Source of the DNA: Candidula unifasciata
Lineage: Eukaryota; Mollusca; Gastropoda; Stylommatophora; Geomitridae
Assembly (NCBI GenBank): GCA_905116865.2
Contig: CAJHNH020007534.1
Location: forward strand, 268,832-332,831
Direction: 5' to 3'
Length of the DNA stretch: 64,000 nt
A program made the translations under genes and the position numbers. Below the pieces are notes generated by a model that made no database searches, was not told the DNA's origin, and saw only the letters and a program-made list of their open reading frames with translations. Below, one piece after another: positions 1 through 31,884 of the stretch. Numbering within the stretch: position 1 is the stretch's first letter; every line of letters begins with the position of its first letter.

Positions 1-168
1 ATATATTCCGCGTGCAGATTCCCTCACAGAGGGGAGATAAACTGTGACATCGGGGCTGACACCTGTCACGTAAAACCCATTACAAAATCTTATAGCCCAG
101 CTAGGGTTGGTTATAGCTCTTGCTACACCTTCGTTGGCAAGGAATGCCCGAATATATCTGCAACATGA
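1..168 (+). CDS. Possible 3' end of a Cys-rich protein (partial, uncertain)
   Basis: Frame 1 is open from the first base of the window to a TGA at 166-168, giving 55 residues with five cysteines spaced through the peptide (including C-R-F-P-H, N-C-D-I-G and K-E-C-P-N-I-S). No stop interrupts it and the composition is unlike the simple repeats nearby. This could be the last exon of an upstream secreted Cys-rich protein running off the left edge. No family is recognised. A chance open frame of this length is quite possible, and no splice acceptor can be judged because the upstream sequence is missing. Confidence 0.22.
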   Translation: MYSACRFPHRGEINCDIGADTCHVKPITKSYSPARVGYSSCYTFVGKECPNISAT

Positions 169-237
169 TGCTCTAACGGTAAGTTTTCTATGTTATGGGT
201 GTTTGTGTATGGATGTTATGCTGTCACAATTGATGTG

Positions 238-500
238 GCCGCCGTGGTGTAGCGGCTAGACATCTGTCTGCAGATCGGAAGGTCGTGGGTTCGGGATCTT
301 ACGGAGCTGGAAGTATTTTCCCCTTGAAAAATCACCTTGGATCCTAGGTAGACGCAGCTTTCAATGGGTATCAGATAGAAGACTAGGGGGTAAAAGCGGC
401 CGGCGTTTTGTTTACATTATCCAACAAGTGTTGACTGTTCTAAAAAAATATAGGTCTAGCCCTATATACCCAATACACTGGAAGCATAGAAAAATAGTTC
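238..500 (+). mobile_element. tRNA-derived SINE, family F1, head type a (diverged)
   Basis: It starts with a tRNA-like Pol III promoter region: an A-box-like TGGTGTAGCGGCTAG and a B-box-like GGTTCGGGATC. A conserved body follows, with ATGGGTATCAG, the GCGGCCGGCG block and the shared 3' signature ATAGGTCTAGCCCTATAT. The same head and body recur at 7567, 9285, 9684, 37734 and 58236. Confidence 0.8.
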
Positions 501-894
501 TTTAAGTTTTATCACAATCTAGGTCACTGCGCAGCGGACATCCATATGTGTGCTCAGTCCTTCGCGGTAAAGTCTACTGATTGTTCCCCATGAGGAGTCG
601 ATGATAATGTCTCTTACCTCAGTCTAGAAGGCGACATAGATGTGCTTCACCGTCTTTACTTCCTTGTCACGCAACCGTGTTAGTGTCATATGTATGAATA
701 TTGATACAGACTGGTATATTTGAGTGTTTACCGTAGTTTCTTTCTGTTCTTTTGAGTTTGTCCCTATAAAGGCGGTTGGCACGTTAATTTGTGGTTTACA
801 GCTAGGCTACGTTATATGCATCTGATTTAATCAGACACCAAATTAGGTACCTTTTCTGACATGCTTGTTATGAGGCACTGGATTAGCTCCCCTC

Positions 895-1127
895 TTCACT
901 TATAATTATTACGTCCTTTTCAGGACGTAATTTTTTGTTATTTGAAGCCCCACTCTGGCTTTTGCCAGGGGCCGCAATATAGACAGGCCATAAAAATGGC
1001 CAAATGTCTGAACGCGGTTTCTGGGACCTCTCCACGGTGATCCTCATCCACATGGTGGCACGTTGTGTCATCGGGTGTTTATCGCTTGTGTGATGTCCTA
1101 GTGGGGTAGAAAGTCACTCACTCACTC
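895..1127 (+). mobile_element. Retroposon family F4, full length, with 10-bp target-site duplication
   Basis: The insertion is bracketed by the direct repeat AGCTCCCCTC at 885-894 and 1128-1137. Near the 5' end is a hairpin, ACGTCCTTTTCAGGACGT. The body continues through GCCCCACTCTGGCTTTTGCC and ends in a (CACT)n tail. A second full copy lies at 45568-45795, and decayed minus-strand pieces lie at 3425-3760, 48880-49050 and 56850-56990. There is no coding capacity, so it is a non-autonomous element moved by target-primed reverse transcription. No tRNA-like head is obvious. Confidence 0.75.
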
Positions 1128-1199
1128 AGCTCCCCTCCCACTTTTGTCAAAATATAGCTCTGCAAAGTATATGAAGGATTCAATTTTAAATTGGCATCA

Positions 1200-1352
1200 T
1201 TCTATATTATCGTTTGTGCATGTGTGTGTGTAGGAGGGGGGGGGGGGTGTGCGCGTGTGCGTGGATGAGTGTATATGTGTGTGTTGGTGTGTGTGTTATG
1301 GTGTAGGTGTCTGTGAGGATGTGTGTGTGTGGTTGTCTGAGGGTGTGTGTAA
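1200..1352 (+). repeat. GT-rich simple repeat with poly-G run
   Basis: An irregular (GT)n/(GTGTGTG) stretch is interrupted by a run of more than ten G at about 1233-1246. Confidence 0.85.
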
Positions 1353-1799
1353 GTTACTGAAATATTAGAGCGCTATTGTCATGTGTGGGTTCCTGTGCCC
1401 TATCTTTGGAAAAGGGGGGGGGGGGGGGTAACCATCTGAAAGTTGAGTAACAATGAGCTGCTGCAATTTGACGTGTTGGGTCGAAAGGCGCAGATATCGC
1501 AGTCTAGCTGTAAACCAACGAGCCAACTGCACTTTTAAGAGCGCATGCAAAAGAAAAGAATGCTGCAAGTGGGAAAAGAGCAAAATAGTCATATTTTCTA
1601 AGACTTGAATGCCGATGAAAACTGGCCCGCGAACAATAGTATGTCAAGTTGTCAAGTTGTTTCTCTTGCAAAATGTCAAAAAACTATTGGCGTTTTACCT
1701 CTTATTTCTGTATTCGGTTTACGGTTTCTGTATGTTTCTTTTGTGAAAGCTTCATTTTCTTGACACCCCCACCCTTCCCAGTCCTATCTTGTATCATCT

Positions 1800-1868
1800 A
1801 TTTCTCTCTCTCTCCTCCCTCTCTCTTTCTCTCTTAGTCTCTGTCTGTCTGTCTGTCTCTCTCTCTCA

Positions 1869-1940
<72 letters not shown>
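1800..1940 (+). repeat. (CT)n microsatellite
   Basis: Nearly pure CT dinucleotides with CTGT interruptions. The Arg/Glu-rich open frames on the opposite strand are a by-product of this repeat. Confidence 0.95.
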
Positions 1941-2059
1941 GAAAAACTACATTTCCTTTGCTGTTTAGTGTTTTCAGCTGTTCTGCGTGATTTTTCCATT
2001 CTTGATTGAAAGTCCGCACATGCTTTCCCCCTCAGTGTTAAATATGTCCCGGAACCTCT

Positions 2060-2450
2060 ACTCACAAGGTTTTCCAATCATACTGGTACTGTCAGCGTGT
2101 CGACTCTTGATTTGCAACTGTTGAATGTTGAAATAAGAATCGACATCACAGCACTCGGGACACTCCCATAAGTTCCCCGTCCCCATCCTAAGCAGCAAGC
2201 GAAGAGTTCCAATTCCGATGGCACCAGTAACCGTCTGATTGGATATCCCTCTCATCCTTTCCCGAGGTATTGAGCGTCAGCCAGATCCTCCCGGTGACTC
2301 CTTGCAGCACCATTCTTATCAGACTGTATTGATCTATCGGCGCCTCAGCACTGTTCACTCGTTCCTAAAGGGCTCTCATGATATCTCGCTTGTCATACAC
2401 CAATGCACCACCGCGTGGTGCAGAGCCGGCCGTTTGTAACTGACGAAGGG
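2060..2450 (-). mobile_element. 3' tail of an RNase-H-type LINE (decayed)
   Basis: The minus strand encodes a peptide running through GTLRLLLRMG to LWECPECCDVDS. This Cys motif recurs at the 3' end of many LINE fragments in the window (4640, 17925, 20240 and 47720). Frames are broken and only the C-terminal part is present, as expected for a 5'-truncated insertion. Confidence 0.65.
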
Positions 2451-2599
2451 GTCGGCGTAGGTGTGGGAATATTCCTTCATTCAGTTCTTCACAAGCACAC
2501 ATGGTTTACATTGTGTTTCGCTGCATTTAAAACAACAAAATCCAGACGATAGTTGTGTTGATCAATAGTGAAAAAAATGTCGTTTTAAAAAAATTATAT

Positions 2600-2840
2600 T
2601 CTTCGCGTTCACCAGCTGTAAACTCAGGCGGAAAGTTCTATTTGTTCGTCCACTTCTGGACTGCAGTTCTGTTCTAGAGCCTGAGTGTTGCGTGTGCATC
2701 CGTTTGACAGATCTGACTCATTTGTGTGCAGACTGTTGGTTCCTTGCCTCTTAGGCAGGTGCACTCTGACTTCAAAGGAAGCTTCTAATTATTCGACTCT
2801 TACGACATGCTTTTTTGGGTAGACAATGGGTATTTTCTTG
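2600..2840 (-). mobile_element. (GAA)-tailed retroposon F2, minus strand, 5' truncated
   Basis: The reverse complement matches the F2 body: GTCGTAAGAGTCGA-like 5' block, GAGGCAAGGAACCAACAGTC, CTGCAGTCCAGAAGTGGACGA, then TTTACAGCTGGTGAACGC. The 5' end of the element (GTGTGGGTTCCGGGG) is missing. Confidence 0.7.
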
Positions 2841-3024
2841 TATATTCTCAAGCACTAGTAACAAGAAATTATGGAAATACTGAAATGCACTTAATTTACG
2901 AACTGTTTAGCTGTTTTTATTTATTTTATTTTTTTCAATAAAAACGTTTATTTCGTGAAAGCATAATTTACAATGCAAAAAAAAAAAAAAACGAAATTCA
3001 TAATCTGTTTAAATCACCAGTGAT

Positions 3025-3300
3025 CACTGGCATCATGGGAGCTAATAGACTGAAATGGTTGGGACATACTGAAAGAATGTCAGATGACAGAGAAGTAAAA
3101 ACTGTATACACAAGGAGATGATTGGTGGTAGACCACGAGGCAGACCAAGAAGACGATGGAGAGATAACGTCCAGAGAGACCTGCAAACACTTGGTGTCAC
3201 CAACTGAAAAAAGAAGACGAACCAGAGAGATGAATGGAGGCGGGTGATATCAGCAGCAATCAACCTCAAGGGATCGGAATGCTGAAGAAGAAGAAGATGG
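3025..3300 (+). mobile_element. RTE-like LINE 3' end with (GAA) tail
   Basis: The translation reads LKWLGHTERMSDDREVKT and then GGRPRGRPRRRWRDNV, the typical C-terminal end of RTE-type reverse transcriptases. It is followed by frame breaks and a GAAGAAGAAGAAG tail. A close minus-strand relative is at 40030-40300. The shared GAA tail links this LINE group to the short retroposon F2. Confidence 0.65.
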
Positions 3301-3424
3301 TTTACAATATTTGATATACATTTACAAAAGCAATAACAATAATAATATGGCAAAAAGGCTGATGACGGAGACCCTAATTCCACTAACTGTTGGAAGGGAG
3401 AATAAAAGGGGAGACAGAAAAGGA

Positions 3425-3760
3425 CAGGACTGACTTTTTACCCCACCAGGACATCACACTAAGCCATAAACACCAGGTGACACAAAGTACCACCATTCGG
3501 ATATCACCCGTGGAGATGTCCCATAAACTCCTTTCAACCTTTACGTTATATTAGGGCCCCGGCAACAACCAGGTAGGGGCTTTAATATATCGAAAAATTC
3601 GACCCATATGGGGACGCAAGTATGTTTAAAAAACGACAGTAGTAGTAGTAGATTTCACCCCACTAGGACATCACACAAGCGATATACAAGTTATATTGCG
3701 GCCCATGGCAAGAGCCAGGGTGGGGCTTTAAAAAAAACCCACGACAAATTGCATTCCACG
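3425..3760 (-). mobile_element. Two decayed F4 retroposon pieces, minus strand
   Basis: Both pieces begin (on the plus strand) with the complement of the F4 3' end, ACCCCACYAGGACATCACAC. Both then contain the GGGCC...GGCAA...CCAGG...GGGGCTTTAA block. The boundary between the pieces is at about 3645. Confidence 0.55.
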
Positions 3761-3800
3761 GAGAAATGACTGGTTGATACGAACAGGAAAGGCCATTTAT

Positions 3801-4165
3801 GGCTATCCTTCGAATAACGGGCACTAAAGATGGCGGCCGCAAAATATCCGTTTGAGCAACAGTCACGTGTCAATTGCGCACTTCCGGCTACTTAATTTGC
3901 GGTTTTGAGCCAACAGCCGCTACCGCCACGTGGCCCGCCGCTAACGCGGCGTGGATTGGACTAAACTAGATGGCTAGGACTCACGAGCAGCAGCTTCCGC
4001 ATCTCCTGCAGCTTTGCTCGTGAGTTCTAGCCATCTAGTTTAGCCCCAATCCACGCCGCGTGAGCGGAAAACCGCAAATTAAGTAGCCGGAAATGCGCAA
4101 TTGACACGTGACTGCGGCTCGAACGGATATTTTGCGGCCGCCATCTTTAGTGCCCGTTATTGGAG
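3801..4165. mobile_element. Foldback MITE, copy 1
   Basis: This is a long near-perfect inverted repeat. The left arm (about 3801-3985) and right arm (about 4015-4165) pair over segments such as GCACTAAAGATGGCGGCCGC and AACTAGATGGCTAGGACTCA. The inner turn lies around CTCACGAGCA and TGCTCGTGAG. The left terminus starts GGCTATCCTTCGAATAACGG. The right terminus loses homology just after CCCGTTATT. It shares termini and core with 15425-15820. No coding capacity. Confidence 0.8.
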
Positions 4166-4639
4166 AGATGAACCAATTTATAATTTATTTAAATTTTTTT
4201 AGTAGTGCTGGTATGCTGTGAAAACTGTTTAACGTCGTTTTTTTTTTTTTTTTTTACCAATCTGACAACTCTTGGATAACGGCATCACATGAGGATGACG
4301 AATTTGTTGACCGTTTCTTGCTCCAAACTAACTAAATTATTTCATCTTTTTAAACAACAACAAAATCACAATTCTGTAAACAGCCAAAACACACCGTGAA
4401 ACGTTTTCTCAAAGGGGGAAAACCCTGAGAGACGAGTGGTTGCTACAAGCAATGGGGAACGACAGGGACATAATTTATGGGTGCTGTTTTATAGAAAGAT
4501 GGATTGGATGAAGCAGGACAACACGGAAATGAAATAAGAGAATGTGGGAAGGCATTAGGGGCGCCACTACATAGAAGTCAGTCAGCTGGGGTGTGGAGAG
4601 GGATCTCAGTCCCTTATCATGTTAGAGGGAACTTGCTTA

Positions 4640-5180
4640 TGTTGAGTTGAGCTGTCAAGAATTGACATCACAGCACTCGGGGCATTCCCATGCATGCTAC
4701 GTCCTTATCTTCAGCAGCCAGTGCAGAGTTCCAATACTGATGGTACCGGTCAAATTCTGTTTAAAAGTCCGTCTTGCCTTTCTTCTGAGTGTAGTGAGCC
4801 GGCCAGACCCTCTGGTTACACCCAGGTGCCACATTCTGTCTAAGCCATAATAATCTTGTTTCTCTAATGATTCCGTTGCTTGTTCCCAAAGGGCGCCTTG
4901 ACCACATCTGCCTTGTCATGTATCAGTTCACCACCCAGTAGTGCGGATGCAGCCAATCTGTCTGCCTGTTCATTACCCACCTCGCCGGCATAGCCTGGAG
5001 AAAAGACCCAAAGTATGCTCACAATCCGTGACCTTTCAAGTAAAGCTAGCCACTCTGCTCGAAGCAATCCCGTCTTCACCTTTTTCGGCATGCTTTCAGA
5101 GTCTGTCACAATCACGGTGTATGCATCTTGTTCTTCAGCCACCGGAGAGCTGCAGTTACCGCCCCGACCTCCATTCCTAT
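4640..5180 (-). mobile_element. RNase H domain and tail of a LINE (decayed)
   Basis: On the minus strand 4864-5142 reads EEQDAYTVIVTDSESM followed by ILWVFSPGYAGEVGNEQADR and LAASALLGGELIHDKADV. This is the second half of a LINE RNase H domain (S-D-S, P-G-x-A-G, G-N-E-x-A-D). It continues in broken frame into the Cys-motif tail. Dead and 5' truncated. Confidence 0.75.
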
Positions 5181-5699
5181 GCTAGATGTTGTGGTGTAGG
5201 AAAGGGGGAACTTGTTTATGTGCATAATAATACTAAAATAATAATAATCAACATGTAGGGCCTTAAAAAAAAGTAATGAGAGTCTATCTTCCTTTAACCA
5301 ACTCTCCAGCTCTATGTACGTTCATAAATAATGCATCTTCAAAATCTTGTATCCTCTTTCGCTTAGGTCTGTCTCTGCCTCCTATTCTTGAAACTGTTCC
5401 CGCTTTTACTATTTGTTTTTCCTGTCCACCGTGACGTTTCTAGTTTCGAGACAGATGCTGTGTATGAGCCAATTCTCCTTGATGCTCAGATTATCTAGGA
5501 TGTCAGTATTATTCAAGTAAGTCATTTCTCTCCCCCCCCCCCCCTTTCCCCCCCCCCCCCTGGTCACTAGGACAAAGGCTTAATTACTTGCTCGACAATG
5601 GCATTAAAACCTGAATTATTGTTGCCAAAAATTACACGAAACAATATGCTTCTTAACTATAAAAAAAACGTGTTACAGTGAAAATTTCTATAATCACAT

Positions 5700-6080
5700 T
5701 TCATGCATTAATAGTATCTCATCATCATCATGAAGCAGGTTCTTTGCTTAACGTCGCTCTCATCACAGTCTGCCAGCTTTCCTGCCTCCTGCACTTTCAA
5801 ACTCGGAGAGTCACTTATATCGGGTGCCCATCTTCGTGTTGGTCGGCCCCTGTCCCTTCTTCCTGGTACCATGCCTTCTGCTATAATTTTTTCCAATCCG
5901 TCGAGGCTTGGTATGACCAAAATATTTCAGCTTCCGAGACAGGATGCTGTTTATTAGCCAATCTTACTTGATGTTCAGATCTTTCAAGATGTCAGTATTT
6001 CTCCTCTTTTTCGTCCAAGACATTCTGAAAATCTGTCTATAGCATTTCAGCTCAAAAGCCCCTATTCTCTTTTTTTTAAG
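5700..6080 (-). mobile_element. RTE-like LINE reverse-transcriptase C-terminus fragment
   Basis: The minus strand encodes LDGLEKIIAEGMVPGRRDRG then RPTRRWAPDISD, the G-R-x-R-G-R-P-x-R-R-W signature of RTE-type LINE C-termini. A plus-strand sister copy is at 50370-50680, recognisably alike at the DNA level. Confidence 0.65.
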
Positions 6081-7049
6081 GACTGGGAGATCACGATTCA
6101 CATCTGTATGTTGCTACAGGGAAGATGCATGCTCTAAACATTCTAATTTTGATCTCCTTGCTGGCGCTCAACCATAGACTTTTTAGGCTGTTTAATCTTT
6201 GCATGGCTATGGCCGTCCTCTTTTTAATTTCTGTCAAATAGTCACCATTGTATTATAGTATCTACAACTATGAAATCTGATCAGGTTTACATACATCAGT
6301 GTATATTCTGTTCTCGAGCTTATTCGTAGATTTCTTTTTCTTTTTATTTTTATTACACAGGACTACACCTAAAAAGATGGACTGTTCCAGTGAAAACGGG
6401 ACGTGCGGTCACCTTATTGCAAGAGAAGAATAACACACTTTCCTCAAATGTCGCAAAAATAGTTTTAACAGCGGAACTTGTCTAAATTATTTCTCTCCAC
6501 ACACATAATGGAATATTCGGCGTGCTTTCTTAATTAGAAATGGAAAAAACGTTCCGCGCTTTGTGGCTTGTTCATAATTTGTACATGTTTCCGCTGCATT
6601 ATATTTTCATTGTAGAAACGGCTGGTTCGTGCGTTTTGCTGGCGCTCTTCGGATCCTGTGTGTCAACATGATTTATAATATTAAAGAACACGCCGCAAAC
6701 GGAGCGGTCATGATAGTAAACTGTGACGTTCAGAACGCCTAATAAAATTAGTTTCGAACTTTAATAAAGCGATCCAGCTTGTATTAACAACTTTATAGGT
6801 CGTTGTGGGACGGGTGGGGGGGGGGGGGGGGGGGGGGGGCTTGGGGATTTAAACCGCATGGTTAGTGTTGTTACGAACAGAGCGCAGATAAGAAGTTTGG
6901 TTATGTTCTCATCATCATCATCATCATCAATCAGCACTTCCTGTACACAAGGTCACCCTAGTCACTACACACACATACACACGCTTGAAAGTCTCTTGCT
7001 CTAGCCGATTTTCCAGCCCTATATAATTTCATAGCGAAGGTATCTTGAT

Positions 7050-7240
7050 GGATATTGTGGTCAGCATTACATCGGCCGTCTTGACTTCCCCAGGACATCC
7101 ATCCTGGTACCCATTTTAGGCTGGGTCGACCTGCTACGCCCCATACCATGATAAAAATTCAACGCAGCCAGCAGTGGGTTTCGATCGCGGTACGTTGAAA
7201 TGAGTCGGACTCGCAACTCTTAAGCCACAGACGCTGCTGC
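7050..7240 (-). mobile_element. SINE family F1, head type b (minus strand, diverged)
   Basis: On the minus strand the head reads AGCGTCTGTGGCTTAAGAG and then GGTACCGCGATCGAAACCCA-like B-box sequence. It leads into the F1 body (GTCGACCCAGCCTAAAATGG, GGTACCAGGATGGATGTCCT). The head differs from type a. Full-length relative: 45243-45520. Confidence 0.7.
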
Positions 7241-7566
7241 GACGCCCAATACGAGGTATATTTATTATTTATTATTTGTATTGTGCCCGCGTGTGCATCA
7301 AACACATCAGGAAAGAATTTGAGAAAAGGGTGTTAGCAGACAAGGAAGTGGAGTGAAACCTCTGAGGTTTACTGGCTGTTGCGTCAGAAATGTCAACAAA
7401 CCTGACAAGTTTATAAGTGTGTATGCCTTTCAGCGCATGAGTGTTATTATTAATGTGCCCGTCAGTTATGCTTGTGTGCATAACTAGAACACATTCTGGT
7501 CTCTGCACAGAGAAGAGGTGATTTTGCTGAGGCGGCATCTTTACTATATGCATTTACCCCTTTTAG

Positions 7567-7830
7567 GGAATCGTCGTGGTGTAGAGACTAGACCCTCGCC
7601 TGCGGATCGGAAGGTCATCGGTTCGGGTCCTGGCAGAACCGGATTTGTTTCAATAATGACCTCGGCTCCCAGGTCGACGCAGCCTTGAATGGGTACCAGG
7701 TGCTGTCCTGGAAAGTAAAGGCGGGCTGTGTGATGCTGACCAGATCACCCACCAAGTGCCGATCGGTTCTATAAAATATGTCCAGCCTGATATGCCCAAA
7801 CTTCTGACGGAAACAGGTCCTTTACTTTAG
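7567..7830 (+). mobile_element. SINE family F1, head type a
   Basis: A-box-like TCGTGGTGTAGAGACTAGA and B-box-like GGTTCGGGTCC are followed by the F1 body with CAGCCTTGAATGGGTACCAG, a GTGATGCTGACCAGATCACC block and the terminal CCTTTACTTT. Confidence 0.85.
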
Positions 7831-8054
7831 GGTCCTTTAGGGCTGTATGACTAGTGCAGTCGCCAAGGACTGTGCAGGTTAGGGTTTTATGTTTGGCATC
7901 GACAGAAACAAAATTTAACATCTTACCCTGGATTCGAACTTGGGTGTCTCGAATGAAAGCCCAGCGTTCTAAATAGCTCAGCCAGACGTTTCTCTGTATT
8001 TAAAACACAAAGAATGTCTGTATTTTTCTTCTTCGTATCTTAAAAACTTTGAGA

Positions 8055-8390
8055 ATCTGTATGTGTTCACAAGCCACTGCAACATTAAGGCAAACGAAGG
8101 AGCAGACATCTTAGCTAAAATGGAGGTTATTCAGAAAAGCCATATATATTCTTCTCAAAGTCCATACCGTATAGTGTTGGTAGTCATGTCTACCCACAAA
8201 CTTCTGACTCATGTACTTTCAATCAACTCTGATACAAATAATCCTCTATGCCATGATATCAAACTGTCCAACATTTATTTTTCTCTATGTCTCCCTCTGC
8301 ATCTCCTGCCCTCTAACTTTCCTACTGTCACGATGTACTCATGTTCTTCTTCTCATCACATTATCAAAGAGTGCAGATTATTATGTTGTG
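8055..8390 (+). mobile_element. LINE RNase H C-terminal fragment (decayed)
   Basis: The plus strand reads HCNIKANEGADILAKME at 8075-8125, the H-x-x-I-x-x-N-E-x-A-D-x-L-A-K motif of LINE RNase H. It is followed by sequence ending HHIIKECRLLCC, typical of the tail of such proteins. Only this short piece survives. Confidence 0.5.
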
Positions 8391-8418
8391 TGGAGTGATG
8401 AGTGGACGATGACAACAC

Positions 8419-8481
<63 letters not shown>

Positions 8482-8506
8482 AGGGAGAGGGGGGGAGGGA
8501 GGGAGG

Positions 8507-8561
<55 letters not shown>
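8419..8561 (+). repeat. (AG)n microsatellite
   Basis: Nearly pure AG with a G-rich interruption (GGGA repeats) around 8484-8513. Confidence 0.95.
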
Positions 8562-8565
<4 letters not shown>

Positions 8566-8786
8566 CGAAAGATCTCATGAGAAAATTTAAACATATACCT
8601 CTACAGATATGGCTCCGTCATGTTCTACGTCACTGTTGAGACAAGCAGAATTCGTGAACAGCCTGGTACTGCACATCCCGCTCCTCATATTGATGCTAGC
8701 TGACCGGAAGTACGCAGTAGGAGTTGCCCTAGATGCAGTTTCTTTTCAGTAAGTTCAACATTTCCGTCAAATAAATCTCTATATAA

Positions 8787-8972
8787 GAGGTTTTCAACCT
8801 TGTTAATGCCGCAACCTTTTAATACAGTTGCTCATGTTGTGGCGACTTCCCAACCAGACAATTATTTTCCTTCCTACTTCATAACTTCAGTGAATATGTG
8901 TTTTCCGATGGTCTTAGACGACCCTTGTTTTAGGGTTGTTTGACCCCCAAAAGGGTCGTGACCCACAGGTTG
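8787..8972. mobile_element. hAT-type MITE
   Basis: The ends are imperfect terminal inverted repeats: GGTTTTCAACCTTG on the left and CACAGGTTGAGAACAGCTG on the right. An inner CGCAACC / GGGTCGTGACCC pair is typical of small hAT elements. The flanks CTATATAA (8779-8786) and CTATATTT (8973-8980) fit a decayed 8-bp duplication. No ORF. Confidence 0.7.
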
Positions 8973-9117
8973 AGAACAGCTGCTATATTTTTATGCATTT
9001 TTATATGTGTAATTCTTGTCGTTGGCGAGTTTAATCAGGTAAATGGCAGTTCCAAGTTCATATCCACCTGGTAACCTCCATAGCTGCTCACTTGATTTCA
9101 TCTGTGACTTCCAACTT

Positions 9118-9137
9118 CTCCTCTGATAGATATTATA

Positions 9138-9213
<76 letters not shown>

Positions 9214-9238
9214 CATATTATAATATCTATCAGAGGAT

Positions 9239-9273
<35 letters not shown>

Positions 9274-9284
9274 TATATATATAG
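9118..9284. repeat. (TA)n tract within a larger palindrome
   Basis: CCTCTGATAGATATTATAAT near 9120 is mirrored as its reverse complement at about 9212-9235, around a (TA)n core. A second (TA)n run follows to 9284. The unit could extrude as a cruciform. Confidence 0.85.
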
Positions 9285-9541
9285 AGTCGTTGCTAAGCGG
9301 CTAGACGCTTGCCGCGGATCGGAAGGTCGTGGGTTCGCTCCCTGGCGGAGCCGAACTTTTTCAAAAATGACGACAGTGGCTTCCTGGTCGACCCAGCCTT
9401 GAGTGAGGACCGGGTGCAGTCCCGGGAAGTAAAGGCGGTCGGAGTGATGCTGACCACAACACCCATCTTGTGCCGATTGGTCTAAAAAAATATAGGTCTA
9501 GCCCTATATGCCTTATACGCCTAAAGGCGTGGAAAAGGGCC

Positions 9542-9545
<4 letters not shown>
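9285..9545 (+). mobile_element. SINE family F1, head type a, between two (TA)n tracts
   Basis: The head AGTCGTTGCTAAGCGGCTAG and B-box GGTTCGCTCCC are followed by the full F1 body, ending GCCTAAAGGCGTGGAAAAGG. (TA)n runs abut both ends (to 9284 and 9548-9613). Confidence 0.85.

Positions 9546-9547
<2 letters not shown>

Positions 9548-9613
<66 letters not shown>
9548..9613. repeat. (TA)n microsatellite
   Basis: A pure TA dinucleotide run directly after the SINE 3' end. Confidence 0.95.
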
Positions 9614-9617
<4 letters not shown>

Positions 9618-9893
9618 ACACAAAACTATTGATGCCTCGTTTTAACGTGTTGGCGATAATTATGCTAATATTTTGTTTCCAGGGAAGCCGCTGTAGTGTA
9701 GCGGCTAAACGCTCACCTGCGAATCCGAATGTCGTGGGTTCAGATCCTAGCGGAAGCTCTGACTTTTTTTCAAAAATGACATAGGCTCCTAGTTCGACCC
9801 AGCTTTAAATGGGTACCAAGTACAGTCCTGGGAAGTAAAAGCGGATGTGTGATGTCAACCAGATCACCCAGCAAGGGCGGATTGTTCTATACC

Positions 9894-10257
9894 AGCGGTT
9901 CGCAAACATTTGGGGGGGGGGAGAGGGGGTGGGGGTTTGAAAGACCCTTTCACAAGGGTTGCCAAAGACCATCGCAAAAAACATATTCACCGTAGTTATT
10001 AAGTAATATGGGAAGAGCGTCCCATATTTTTACAGACCAATCGGCACTGGATGGGTAATGTGGTCAGCATTACCCCGGCCGTCTTTACTTCCCCAGGACA
10101 TTAATCCTGGTACCCATTTTAGGCTGGGTCTACCAGCAGTAGGTTTCGATCGCGGTAGTAATGAAGTAGCAATGAAAATAATTGCATCGTTGGGAACTTC
10201 GCTACGACACGAGGAACTGTATTAAAAGGTTGAGAACATTGTAAAGGTTGAGAACCA
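9894..10257. mobile_element. hAT-type MITE inserted in a SINE, itself carrying a SINE piece
   Basis: The left end CAGCGGTTCGCAAACATTTG and right end AAAGGTTGAGAACCATTG are hAT-like terminal inverted repeats. Inside, 10008-10165 is a minus-strand F1 SINE body. The order of events readable here is SINE first, hAT second, inner SINE third. Confidence 0.6.
10008..10165 (-). mobile_element. Nested F1 SINE fragment, head type b
   Basis: The reverse complement shows CCTACTGCTGGTAGACCCAG, the GGGTACCAGGATTAATGTCC block and CAGTGCCGATTGGTCTGTAA, ending near GGGACGCTCTTCCCATAT. A remnant of the type-b head (GCGATCGAAACC) lies at its right side. Confidence 0.65.
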
Positions 10258-10348
10258 TTGGGATAGACAATATAGGTCTCACCTTATATGCCAGTGAATT
10301 GATTGAAAACGGTCTTTTAATTCGTTTTCCACTTTACTTTAATTCCAG

Positions 10349-31884
<21,536 letters not shown>

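Larger units (their letters stand above)
9684..10320 (+). mobile_element. SINE F1 (head a) interrupted by a nested hAT MITE
   Basis: The head and body run from 9684 (GCCGCTGTAGTGTAGCGGCT) to about 9893 (GATTGTTCTATA). The 3' signature resumes at about 10260 with ATATAGGTCTCACCTTATAT. The interruption is an hAT-like element. The resumed tail ends only about 30 bp before the splice acceptor of the exon at 10349. Confidence 0.7.
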
